Shown in pieces: positions 41,625-49,600 of a DNA stretch of 64,000 bases. The translations under genes were made by a program, and so were the position numbers. Source of the DNA: Conexibacter woesei DSM 14684. Lineage in GTDB: Bacteria; Actinomycetota; Thermoleophilia; Solirubrobacterales; Solirubrobacteraceae. The stretch's first letter is position 1. The number at the start of each line of letters is the position of its first letter. The stretch is taken from positions 682,001 through 746,000 of the forward strand of contig NC_013739.1 in the NCBI RefSeq assembly GCF_000025265.1, written 5' to 3'. The notes under the pieces are model-generated. The model saw nothing but the letters and a program-made list of their open reading frames with translations. It had not been told where the DNA came from and searched no databases.

Positions 41625-42029
41625 CTACACGACCTTGGGCATGTCGATCAGGCTTCCGGCGTCGTGGTAGAAGACCCGATTCTCGACGATCTTGCCGTCC
41701 TTGATCGTGAATTGCTCGATGAACTGGGTCAGCTTTCCGGCCGCGACGTCTGTGATGCCGACACACGCCGCGACCCGGTCGCCGTCGGCGATGGTGTGAT
41801 GCACCGTGATCGAGGAAACGTCGAGGTACTTCGGCAGGACCTGGGCGAGACCGAGGAATTCGTCCTTGCCGTGGTAGGTCTTGCCGAAGGGCATGAATAG
41901 CGGCTCGATGACCGTCACGTCGTCGGCCAGGAACGAGAGCACTCCCTCGACGTCGCCGTTGTTCGCTGCGGCGAACATCGCTTCGACGATCGCGCGGCTC
42001 TGCTCGGTTTCGGATGAGGCTGCGGACAT
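41625..42029 (-). CDS. SnoaL/NTF2-like protein
   Basis: A protein of 134 residues from the ATG at 42029, with an AAAGGAG site. Motifs are VEAMFAAANNGDVEGVLSFL, VTVIEPLFMPFGKTYHGKDE and a beta-sheet C-terminus FIEQFTIKDGKIVENRVFYH, typical of SnoaL-like polyketide cyclase or ketosteroid-isomerase-like proteins. It lies divergent to the MmyB-type regulator 169 bases away. This gene pair recurs in actinobacteria, with the regulator repressing the enzyme gene. Confidence 0.85.
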   Translation of the reverse strand: MSAASSETEQSRAIVEAMFAAANNGDVEGVLSFLADDVTVIEPLFMPFGKTYHGKDEFLGLAQVLPKYLDVSSITVHHTIADGDRVAACVGITDVAAGKLTQFIEQFTIKDGKIVENRVFYHDAGSLIDMPKVV

Positions 42030-42152
42030 GGCGTTTCTCCTTTGAGGTGAGCAATCTCGTGCGCCGGGCACCCGGATTGCCTCCGGCTTGTGGACGGCTT
42101 TCAGCAAACCGCGAATCTCGCAAAGGTGGGAGTCCCTGTTGAGAGAGGTACT

Positions 42153-42173
42153 GGCAGGGTCTCCCAGGCAGGG
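42153..42173 (+). promoter_or_regulatory. Candidate operator between the SnoaL-like gene and the MmyB-type regulator
   Basis: The heptamer GGCAGGG occurs twice with a 14-base period (42153-42159 and 42167-42173), enclosing TCTCCCA. It lies in the shared intergenic region, 25 bases before the regulator GTG. A direct-repeat operator of this kind fits autoregulation, by inference. Confidence 0.45.
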
Positions 42174-42197
42174 AGAATCGGATCTAGGCTTGGGAGC

Positions 42198-43076
42198 GTG
42201 GACACCAAGCAGGAGATCCGCGACTTCCTCACCTCCCGTCGCGCCCGGATCACGCCTGGGGAGGCGGGGCTGGCGTCATACGGCAGCCGCCGCGTTCCCG
42301 GACTGCGCCGCGAGGAGGTCGCCGTGCTGGCCGGCGTGAGCGTCCCGTACTACACCCGCCTTGAGCGCGGTGACTTGAGCGGGGCCTCCGACAGTGTGCT
42401 GGAGGCACTGGCCCGGGCGCTCCAGCTCGACGACTCCGAGCGCTCCCACCTCTTCGACCTCGCCCGCTCCGCGCAGCCGACCCGGGAGCCCGCCAGCCGA
42501 CGCAAAGCCAAGCAACGCGTCCGCCCTCACGTTCAATGGACGCTCGACGCGATGATCGGGATCCCCGCCTTCGTGAGCAACGAGCACCTCGACATCCTCG
42601 CCGCCAATCAGCTCGGCCGCGCGCTCTTCTCCGAGCTCTACGCCACGCCGGAGCGGCCCGTCAACACCGTCCGGTTCGTCTTCCTTGACCCACGAGCCGA
42701 GACGATCTTCGGAGACTGGGACCGTATCGCGAGCGAATCGGTCGCCGTCCTGCGCTCGGCCGCCGGACGCGATCCGCACAACCGCGACCTCTCAGACCTC
42801 GTCGGCGAACTGGCGACGCAGAGCGAGGCATTCCGCGCCCGCTGGGCCGCGCACGACGTCCGCTTCCACAACACCGGAGTCAAGCGCTTCCATCATCCCG
42901 TCGTCGGCGACCCGCACTTGACCTACACCCGGTTCGAGCTCGCCGCCGACCCCGGCCTGACGCTCTTCACCTACGTCGCCGAGCCGGGCTCACCCTCCGA
43001 GGACGGGCTGAAGCTCCTCGGCAGCTGGGCGGCCACCGCCGACGCCGAGCCGGCGTCGGCGACAGAACTCAGCTGA
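42198..43076 (+). CDS. XRE-family regulator with MmyB-like ligand-binding domain
   Basis: A protein of 292 residues from the GTG at 42198 (GGGAG site). The N-terminal helix-turn-helix is RRVPGLRREEVAVLAGVSVP followed by YYTRLERGDL. The C-terminal MmyB domain (WTLDAMIGIPAFVSNEHLDI to FTYVAEPGSPSEDGLKLLGS) binds small hydrophobic ligands in studied members. It is divergent from the SnoaL-like gene. Its 3' end overlaps, by eight bases, the readthrough end of the convergent cassette gene. Confidence 0.9.
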   Translation: MDTKQEIRDFLTSRRARITPGEAGLASYGSRRVPGLRREEVAVLAGVSVPYYTRLERGDLSGASDSVLEALARALQLDDSERSHLFDLARSAQPTREPASRRKAKQRVRPHVQWTLDAMIGIPAFVSNEHLDILAANQLGRALFSELYATPERPVNTVRFVFLDPRAETIFGDWDRIASESVAVLRSAAGRDPHNRDLSDLVGELATQSEAFRARWAAHDVRFHNTGVKRFHHPVVGDPHLTYTRFELAADPGLTLFTYVAEPGSPSEDGLKLLGSWAATADAEPASATELS

Positions 43077-43809
43077 GTCGACATCCCACGACCGAAGGAG
43101 GGCAAGCCGTCGATGTCGGTTCGGCCAAGACCTCCGTTTCGATCGCGTTGGACTTCTGGCTCTGGATCAACAGAGCCGCTGCCGAGCGACAGCGCCCATC
43201 AGCTTCAGACTCCTGACCGGCGCGACCCTGCGCTGGATCGCGCCGGCCCTTCTCTCGTTGGGTCCCGGCGGCCGGCTCGTCGTAGTCCTGGAGCAGGCGC
43301 AGCAGGGCGGCGTTGGCGACCTCGGATGGCGTCTGTCCGGTCTGCCGTGCGAATGCGTGGCCGCGTTCGGCGAGGTCGTTGGGCAGTTCGACCGCAGTGG
43401 TCCCGGGACGGATCTCCGTCAACATCGTGAGCACGTCGCCGACGCGCTGTTGTTGCTCGCGCAGCCGGCTGACGCCGCCTCCGTTCAGAAGGCCCTGACA
43501 GGCGTCGTCAAGGGCCTCGGTCGCGTCGCACAGCACGCCGTGGAGGGCGTCCGCGATCACTTCGCGTTCGCTGGTCACCGTCTGGTCGCCATCGCGCGGC
43601 GTCGCGTCCCAGCCGAGCTGGTTGAGCAGATGACCGATCGCTGCCAGCGTCCAATGCTGGCCGCGCACATCGACCAGCGCGCCGGGCACGTCGTCGTGTT
43701 GGGCGACGGTGCGGTGAGCGACCTCCGCCTTGGTCCCGTACAAGATCAGCAGCGAGCTGGTGACGGCAGGGATGTGCGATGCCGGGACAGTGAGCGTGGT
43801 GGTGGTCAT
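43069..43809 (-). CDS. Cassette copy 2: helical protein with C-terminal ribbon-helix-helix motif, 3' end replaced
   Basis: A 246-residue protein. Residues 1 to about 185 match the 188-residue protein at 59109-59675 in layout: N-terminal TTTLTVPASHIPAVTSSLLI with LYGTKAE, the central ADALHGVLCDATEALDDACQ and a RHH-like end VELPNDLAERGHAFARQTGQ. After LLQDYDEPAAG the sequence has no counterpart and is Ser/Gln/Arg-rich. The original stop was lost and the frame runs on into flanking DNA. Its ATG overlaps the upstream gene by four bases. Function unknown; DNA binding through the C-terminal RHH is inferred. Confidence 0.65.
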   Translation of the reverse strand: MTTTTLTVPASHIPAVTSSLLILYGTKAEVAHRTVAQHDDVPGALVDVRGQHWTLAAIGHLLNQLGWDATPRDGDQTVTSEREVIADALHGVLCDATEALDDACQGLLNGGGVSRLREQQQRVGDVLTMLTEIRPGTTAVELPNDLAERGHAFARQTGQTPSEVANAALLRLLQDYDEPAAGTQREKGRRDPAQGRAGQESEADGRCRSAAALLIQSQKSNAIETEVLAEPTSTACPPSVVGCRLS

Positions 43810-44066
43810 CGGCGTGTTCCTGGGCGTGCGAGGAGCAGTTCGGTGCGTTGCAGGCGGCGCACCACGGTACGGATCAGGTCGCCGAAGCGTTCGCGGACGA
43901 GCCGGTCGATGACGGCGCCGGCGAGCTGTTCGGCTGTCTCGTGGCCGGCAAGTCGGGCGAGTGTGGCGTCGTGGATGTACTTCGCCTTGGCGATCCCGAG
44001 CTGTTCGGATCGTGCGCCGAGGCGGGTCCATGTGTCGGCGTCGAAGCGGACGGTGGTCGCGATCAT
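43806..44066 (-). CDS. Cassette copy 2: ribbon-helix-helix protein
   Basis: An 86-residue protein. A beta strand TTVRFDADTWTRLG is followed by two helices (SEQLGIAKAKYIHDATLARL), the Arc/CopG/MetJ pattern, and a helical tail VIDRLVRERFGDLIRTVVRR. It matches the 93-residue protein at 59672-59953 nearly throughout. It overlaps both neighbours by four bases. Likely a DNA-binding dimer that controls the cassette or excision; no partner toxin is evident. Confidence 0.75.
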   Translation of the reverse strand: MIATTVRFDADTWTRLGARSEQLGIAKAKYIHDATLARLAGHETAEQLAGAVIDRLVRERFGDLIRTVVRRLQRTELLLARPGTRR

Positions 44067-44323
44067 CGCTGGCTGGCCTCCTCTTCCGCTCGGTCCTCGT
44101 AGAGCTGGATCATCTCGGCGAGGGGCACGTCGAGTCCTCTGGCGAGTTTGAGCATGATGCGGAAGGTGGGGTTGATCTCGCCGCGTTCGATCGCGCCGAT
44201 GTAGTTGCGGTGCAGTCCGCTCACGAACCCGAGCCGTTCCTGGGTCAGTGAGCGTCGGGCGCGCAGCTCTCGCACGGCTCGGCCGAAGATGCGGTGCGCG
44301 TTGCTCTGCTTGTCGGCGGGCAC
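44063..44323 (-). CDS. Cassette copy 2: XRE-family repressor-like protein
   Basis: An 86-residue protein from a GTG preceded by GGGGAGGAG. A lambda-repressor-like helix-turn-helix: VRELRARRSLTQERLGFVSG, then LHRNYIGAIERGEINPTFRI. It matches 59950-60228 strongly; both share SGLHRNY / GGLHRNY, IERGEINPT and a short acidic tail. Probably a small autoregulator. Confidence 0.88.
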   Translation of the reverse strand: MPADKQSNAHRIFGRAVRELRARRSLTQERLGFVSGLHRNYIGAIERGEINPTFRIMLKLARGLDVPLAEMIQLYEDRAEEEASQR

Positions 44324-44326
44324 TGG

Positions 44327-44758
44327 TCACTCCTCCCCGGGGAACGGCTCGGCTGCCGAACCGCGAACGTCGGCGGGAAGTTCGTTGAGCAGCTCCTCGC
44401 AGAGCCTGAAGACCTTGCGGTCGTGCTCCGGCGCGATGTCGCGCTCGGCGGCGTCTCCGGCTGGGATGTGCTCGGCGAAGTCGAGCGCGTGCATGCCGGT
44501 GTCGGTCATCAGCCGTGAAAGCGCCCGCGCGTAGACGGGGTCCGGGAGCGTCAGTTCGATCGTCGCGCGCGGGTCCTCGCACGGCCAGCCGAGGTCGTCC
44601 AGCAGCCGCCACTGGGCTTCGCAGCGGGTGCGCAGCACCTTGGCGAGCTTGATCTGGCCGGTGCGGACGAGGTTGGGGACTGCGGAGAGGCGCGCGAGGT
44701 CGTTCAGAATTGCTCCGTGCAGCAAATCGCGTTGCTGGCGGGTCAGGTGGCGGGCCAT
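44327..44758 (-). CDS. Cassette copy 2: member of the LTREQRDAL small-protein family (second)
   Basis: A 143-residue protein. It begins ARHLTRQQRDLLHGAILNDL and continues through a conserved centre, RRCEAQWRLLDDLGWPCEDP-type (seen here as RCEAQWRLLDDLGW), and TIELTLPDPVYARALSRLMT. It is a paralogue of the neighbour at 44760-45194 and of three proteins at 60225-61504. All share an N-terminal (T)R.(E/Q)QRD.L motif, a LL.DLGWEP motif near residue 55 and a (E)LTLP.P motif near 70. No known domain is recognised and there is no membrane segment. Confidence 0.65.
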   Translation of the reverse strand: MARHLTRQQRDLLHGAILNDLARLSAVPNLVRTGQIKLAKVLRTRCEAQWRLLDDLGWPCEDPRATIELTLPDPVYARALSRLMTDTGMHALDFAEHIPAGDAAERDIAPEHDRKVFRLCEELLNELPADVRGSAAEPFPGEE

Positions 44759-44759
44759 G

Positions 44760-45194
44760 TCAGACGCTCATCTCGGCGGCCCAGCGGAGCATCGCGGCTG
44801 GGGCCGGGCCGGTGCGTGCGAGCAGTTCGGGGCAGATCTCCACGACCAGCCGGCAGTGCCGGACGTCATCGGCGTGGGCGTAGCCGTCGTCGTCGATCAG
44901 CCCGTGTTGGCGGTGGGAGTCGAGTCGGTCGGCGGCGACCGCGCAGAGGTGCTGGGCTGCGAGGCTGAGCGATGGCGCAGGGAGCCGCAGGAGGACTTGC
45001 TGGCTGACTTTGTCGGGTTCCCAGCCGAGGTCGTGCAACAGTTCCAGCACGGTCGCGTTCCGGGTGCTGAGCAGCTCGGCGAGCGGCCAGTCGTCGTTCT
45101 CGATCGCGAGATAGACGTCGCCGATCTCAGCCAGGCTTGCGATCGCCTCCTCACGCAGCGCGTCGCGCTGTTCGCGGGTGATGATGTATGGCAT
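44760..45194 (-). CDS. Cassette copy 2: member of the LTREQRDAL small-protein family (first)
   Basis: A protein of 144 residues from the ATG at 45194, with an AAGGAGG site. Sequence PYIITREQRDALREEAIASL, AEIGDVYLAIENDDWPLAEL and LELLHDLGWEPDKVSQQ matches the first gene of the other copy (61085-61504). That gene has the same order PYTLTREQRDALHAEAITEL, AEIGDLYLALENDD. It is the promoter-proximal gene of this cassette copy, with the conserved hairpin region upstream. Confidence 0.65.
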   Translation of the reverse strand: MPYIITREQRDALREEAIASLAEIGDVYLAIENDDWPLAELLSTRNATVLELLHDLGWEPDKVSQQVLLRLPAPSLSLAAQHLCAVAADRLDSHRQHGLIDDDGYAHADDVRHCRLVVEICPELLARTGPAPAAMLRWAAEMSV

Positions 45195-45247
45195 CGTCGC
45201 CTCCTTGAAAAGGGTCGACGGCACCAACGTGATCCACGGCGTTCGGG

Positions 45248-45360
45248 GCAGGGGACCGCGCGCACGCTTCTCCGGCATGCGAGACAATCGGACCTGTACC
45301 GAGGGCCTTGAACCTTCGGTGCCAGGCCCCGGGGCGCTATCAACGTCGCCGGGGCCACCT
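45248..45360 (-). ncRNA. Conserved two-hairpin intergenic element upstream of cassette copy 2 (candidate leader or small RNA)
   Basis: Two inverted repeats, accgaggg/ccttcggt (45298-45305, 45313-45320) and ggccccgg/ccggggcc (45325-45332, 45349-45356), lie 100-165 bases before the first cassette gene. The same stems recur at 61609-61667 in front of the other copy, although loops and spacers differ. Conservation of stems over loops hints at a structured RNA or a protein-binding DNA element; the strand is assumed from the cassette. Confidence 0.4.
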
Positions 45361-45451
45361 TGTGGACGGGCGGGCACCACAACTCCGGTCGCCGCCGCCA
45401 GCCACCCCGAATCCGGCGGAATCCACCGGCATCCACGGCAATCCGCCGAAA

Positions 45452-45471
45452 TACAGCCACTAGTGGCTGTA
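45452..45471. repeat. 20-bp perfect palindrome in an array of ~10-bp repeats (internal att arm)
   Basis: TACAGCCACTAGTGGCTGTA is centred at 45461. On its left are four near-consecutive ATCC-type decamers (about 45411-45450) and on its right GATTC/GATCC units (about 45481-45508). The corresponding region left of the tRNA (61720-61822) has the same architecture around GGCACTAGTGCC. Arm-type recombinase binding sites or an origin are possible. Confidence 0.55.
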
Positions 45472-45513
45472 AGTGCTGCCGATTCACGCCGATTCCGCCC
45501 GATCCCCGAAACG

Positions 45514-45543
45514 ACGAAACCCCCGCGTTAGCAGGGGTTTCGT
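45514..45543. terminator. Hairpin at the internal element end, with att scar
   Basis: The 10-bp stem acgaaacccc / ggggtttcgt is identical to the tRNA-Ala terminator at 61825-61854. The identical sequence continues through tccgatggag, whose last five bases (45549-45553) equal the first bases of the att repeat, and then diverges. It marks the former right end of an earlier element next to tRNA sequence. Confidence 0.65.
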
Positions 45544-45553
45544 TCCGATGGAG

Positions 45554-45678
45554 AGAACCGGGCGGCGTACAAACCGGACCGTCGTGTCGGCGGCGGCGCT
45601 TGCAACGTGAGCTTGGTCGCTTCAGGGCGTGTCGTCGAGCGGCACCAGCAGGCGGACGTCGGCGACGTCTTGAACGAG
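45554..45678. other. Short junction sequence without gene
   Basis: Sequence between the internal att scar and the ATPase remnant. It contains gagaaccgggcggcg, which could be a decayed piece of the tRNA T-arm region, but the match is too weak to claim. Confidence 0.3.
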
Positions 45679-46340
45679 CTATGTGACGGCAGCCCGGACG
45701 TCCCTGATGTGACGTTTGTGCCCGGTAATCAGTTGGTCACGCACCGTCTTCAGCGTGTTCTTCGCTGGTGGGGCGTCATCATGCGACCCTGGGCTCAAGC
45801 GCGGACTCACGTTGCGCCAGACGCCCTTTTCCTTCTCGTCGTCAAGAACCTCACAGAGCTTGGGAACGAGCTTTTCAAGGGTCCATTTCTTGTAGTCGCC
45901 CAAGGAAGCGCGCTCCCCGCCTCCTGGCGCTTTCGCACGAGGATCTCCTTGGCCAAGCGCTCGGCCGCGACGCGGAGTTTCTGCGCGCCGGTATCACGCA
46001 ATGACGGCGTCTCCTTGATGAACGCCTTTGCCTCGTTCAGGAGTGCCTCTGCTGTATCGGTTCCCTTGATCACAACAGTGCCCTTTTCAGGTTCGTCGAG
46101 CGTGGCAGTGAACCCGTCTATCTGATGCGCGTTGCTCAGCAGAGTGCGCATATGCGAGTCATGAGACGTGACAATCACCTGGAGACCTGCGTCGACCAAG
46201 GCCGGAAAGACAACGTCGATGAACGTGTCGCGGTGCTCATCGTCGCCAGCCTGGATCGGGTCGTCGAGGACGACAAAGGGGACTCTCTGAAGGATTGCTC
46301 GCGCGAGAAACGCTGCGAGCCCCAGGGCGTTGAGCTGAGA
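45679..46340 (-). pseudogene. SMC/RecF-like AAA ATPase, C-terminal remnant, frameshifted
   Basis: On the minus strand from 46340 the frame begins inside the ABC signature region (SQLNALGLAAFLARAILQRV). It continues with Walker B PFVVLDDPIQAGDDEHRDTF and the His switch VIVTSHDSHM, as in SMC/RecN/RecF-type ATPases. Near 45905-45915 the frame shifts: EILVRKRQEAG continues as ERASLGDYKKWTLEKLVPKL in another frame down to the TGA at 45679. The N-terminal Walker A part is missing, cut by an IS3 fragment at 46341. Such ATPases often belong to phage-defence loci; this one is dead. Confidence 0.75.
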
Positions 46341-46342
46341 AT

Positions 46343-46555
46343 CGCTTCGATAATGCGGTCGCCGAGAGCTTCTTCGCGACGCTCAAGAAGGAGCTGATCC
46401 ACCGGCGCGCCTGGCCAACACGCGCGGAGCTGCGCACCGAGGTCTTCGACTACATCGAGACCTTCTACAACCGCCGCCGACGCCACACCACCCTCGGCCA
46501 CCGCTCACCGATCGAGTACGAGAAGATCACCCTCACGGAAACCCAAGCCGCCTAG
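46343..46555 (+). mobile_element. IS3-family transposase (OrfB) 3' fragment
   Basis: The last 70 codons of an IS3/IS407-type DDE transposase: FDNAVAESFFATLKKELIHR with the catalytic Glu, then VFDYIETFYNRRRRHTTLGH and RSPIEYEK, with TAG at 46553. The upstream DDE Asp residues are missing. The sequence after the stop (about 46561-46590, with gtccaccaagcgggggagtt) looks like the terminal inverted repeat of the IS. Confidence 0.85.
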
Positions 46556-46575
46556 AAAGCCCCTGTCCACCAAGC

Positions 46576-46587
46576 GGGGGAGTTCCA
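46576..46587 (+). repeat. Left arm of 12-bp inverted repeat flanking the RHS locus
   Basis: gggggagttcca here is the exact reverse complement of tggaactccccc at 53057-53068. The two copies enclose the RHS gene and its partner. This copy is inside the presumed IS3 end. Confidence 0.55.
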
Positions 46588-46612
46588 GACATTCCGCAGC
46601 CATGGGTGTCGA

Positions 46613-46642
46613 TTGACATACAGAAACGTTAATGTATATAGT
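46613..46642 (+). promoter_or_regulatory. Sigma-70-type promoter of the RHS gene
   Basis: TTGACA at 46613-46618 and TATAGT at 46637-46642 with an 18-base spacer, inside a locally AT-rich stretch. The RHS start codon follows 47 bases later. This is the clearest consensus promoter in the window. Confidence 0.7.
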
Positions 46643-46689
46643 GCGCAGCGCTTGGGCCGGGACCCACCGAGAGAGCGGGGACACGAACG

Positions 46690-49600
46690 ATGATCCGCAT
46701 CGCTAGTGTGTTGCTGTGCTTGACGCTGTTCGCCGCTGCTCGAGCAGACGGCGCGACGCCATTCGAAAGGCCGAATGGTGCGGTGCGCGAGTTTGTTGGG
46801 GAGCGGAGTGCGACGACGCGTGTGTGGGAACTCTCGTCGGGCGAGCATGTGACTCAGGTTGCGAGTGGTCGGGTGCAGTGGCGTGATGGTGCTGGAACGT
46901 GGAGGCCGTTTGATCTCTCGTTGCGTCGGGATGGTGATGAGTGGGTCGGTCGTGTTGGTCGTGGTCTGATCGAGCTGCCGGCCGCTACGGGAGGTGTGGA
47001 TCCGGAGCCGATTGGCGTCACGAACGAGAACGGGGACATGCTGCGGATGCAGCTTGTCGGCGGCCGGCCGACCAACGCTGTTGTGAGCGGTGTGTCGGCT
47101 GAGTACCCGGGCGTTCTGGAAGGCGTGGATCTCAGGTTGCGGGTGACGCCGGATGGGTTGAAGGAGGATTTGGTCCTTCACGGCCCGGGCTCCGCTCGCG
47201 AGTTCGTGTATCGCATCACCCTTGGCTCGTCAGAGCTGGGGCTTCTGGACGATTACAGAGGTGGTCTCGTCGTGATGCACGGCGCGTCGCGGGCGTTCAC
47301 GATTCCGGCTCCCGTGATGGTTGACGCTGCTGGTGTGTACTCGGCACCTGGGCGGTTGCGTGTCGAGCGGATCGGATCTCGTGAGTGGGAGGTTCGGCCA
47401 GAGATCGACGAAGGGTGGCTTGACGCCGAGGATCGTGCGTGGCCGGTGGTTGTCGACCCGGCGGTGAATACTTTCACGGAAACGCCTGGGGGCGATTGTC
47501 AACGTCTGTGGTCCACCAGCGGAGTCGGTACGACAAACTGCGATTCTGGCGAGATACGTCGCGTCGGGGGATCCTGGAGAGATCCTTTTCCCTCTAGAGA
47601 TTCGTTTACCGGCTGGACGCACCTGTATTTCCCGACGTTGACGGTCTTTCAGAATGATGCGATTGAGAGCGCTACGTTGCGGCTGCAACGACTGGCAAGC
47701 TCAACGCCGCGGCTCTCAGCGTTGGCTGTCCTCCCGCAGATGTCTGATCGCACGCTCGAGCGGGCCCGGGCCGTCAAAGTGCCCCCGGGTGCGAACGGCC
47801 CGATCGAGTTCGACCTGTCGCCGCTCGTGACGGACTGGCGTCGATGGACGGCGACGAATGGGCAGTCCGGGATACCGAACAATGGCGTGCGACTCGAACA
47901 TGAGGATTGGTATCCGGGGAACGAGCAAGCCCGGCTCTGGTGCCCGTACCACATAGGTAGTAGAAGACCGGAGTGCGACCGCACTGACTATGCGTCGAAG
48001 TTTCATCCCGACCCGGCACTGCGTCCGGTGCTCGAGGTGCGGAGTTGGCCCACTGCGCCGGCGGGGAGTGCGGTCATCTCCCCAGAGGAAGGGGAGCTGA
48101 CCGGCCGGTTCGTCAGACTGCAAGCGAGAGCGCTGCATTCCTCCGTGACGGGGGTGCAGTTCCAGTACATCGCGGGGAACGCGAGAAGATGGGTCGACAT
48201 CCCGGCCGCCGCGCTGCGAACGACGAATCGGGAACAGGTCACCAACTCGACGATCCCAGTGAGTGGGCCGACGGGCGATCGGCGATCAGAGATGGCCGTG
48301 TGGGACTTGGCCGCAACGCCCGGCGGCGAAGTGGACGGGCCGGTGCACGTGCGCGCATACCTCGAAAGCTCGCAGTTGTTGCAGGGTGGGGCGACGCCGG
48401 AGGTGAACTTCCGGGCAGACCGCGCCGGCATCGTGGGTACGGCAAATGCGGCGGTTGGGCCGGGGGCGGTCGATCTGATGACGGGCGAGTTCTCGATGGG
48501 GGAGACGGATGCATCGCAGGCCGCGTTTCTTGGGAAGCTCGCGCTGAGTCGGACGTACTCGTCGCGCGGCGTGCCGAGACGCAACGCCGACATGTTCGGC
48601 CCCGGATGGGAAGGCAGCGTTGATCCGGACGGCGGCGATCTGCCCTACAAGGGCATCTACAACTTCACTGAGATCAGAGAAGAGACCGAGGTGCGCCACA
48701 AGATAAGCGCGCAGGAGTACGACTGGGAGCTGTTCAACAACCAGATACTCAACTGCTGGCTTGAGGCTGAGGATGAGGCCGCTGAGAGAGCTTGTCTTGC
48801 GAAGAGACCGACGATCGGCTACACGGTCGAAGACCTCCCGACGACCAAGATATGGGAGTACCGGTACGCCGTCGTCGAATTCGGTGATGGCACCAAGGCA
48901 AGATTCAAGCAGACGAGGAATCCTGATGGTCAGGTGACCGGCTGGGAGGCGGATGGTGCGTTGGCGGGCTACAAGATCGACCACCAGGCGACCGCGACAG
49001 CGGGCGTTTGGGAGTTCGTGCTGACCGAGCCTGGCGGTGGCGTTGCGCGCTTCCGGTCGGAGATCGGCGGATCCCCGTACTACCGGATTGCGTCCTACCA
49101 ACAGTCCGGGAGCACGTCGCAGCAGACCTACACCTACGAACCGAGCGGCAATCGTCAGCGTCTCAAGCGTGTCACGGCGCCGTACCCGACCGGAGGAACA
49201 CCGCGCTGGATGGATTTCCAGTGGGGGGACGTCGGCGGGAGAAACCTGCGAGTCGTCGCGGTACGAGTCGGGAGCGGAACCGGCACAGGAACGACGGTCG
49301 CGCGGTACACCTACAACGCGAGAGGTCGCTTGCTGAGAGCATGGGACCCCCGGACGCCGACACTCGTCACCGAGTACGTCTACGACACGCGCGGCCTGCT
49401 GAGCGAGGTGCGCCCACCAGGCGAAGAGGAGTGGCGGCTGACCTATGACGAGATCAGAGGCGATATCGGCTACCGGCTGACCTCCGTCAGCCGCGATCAC
49501 CCCGACGGCGGCACCGCGACCCGCACCATCCGCTACGACGTGCCGCTGACCGGTCCATCCGCCCCCTACGACATGAGCACAGGCGAGACGGCACGCTGGG

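Noticed and set aside
45411-45508. CRISPR array
   Set aside because: The repeats are about 10 bases long, imperfect and without spacers.
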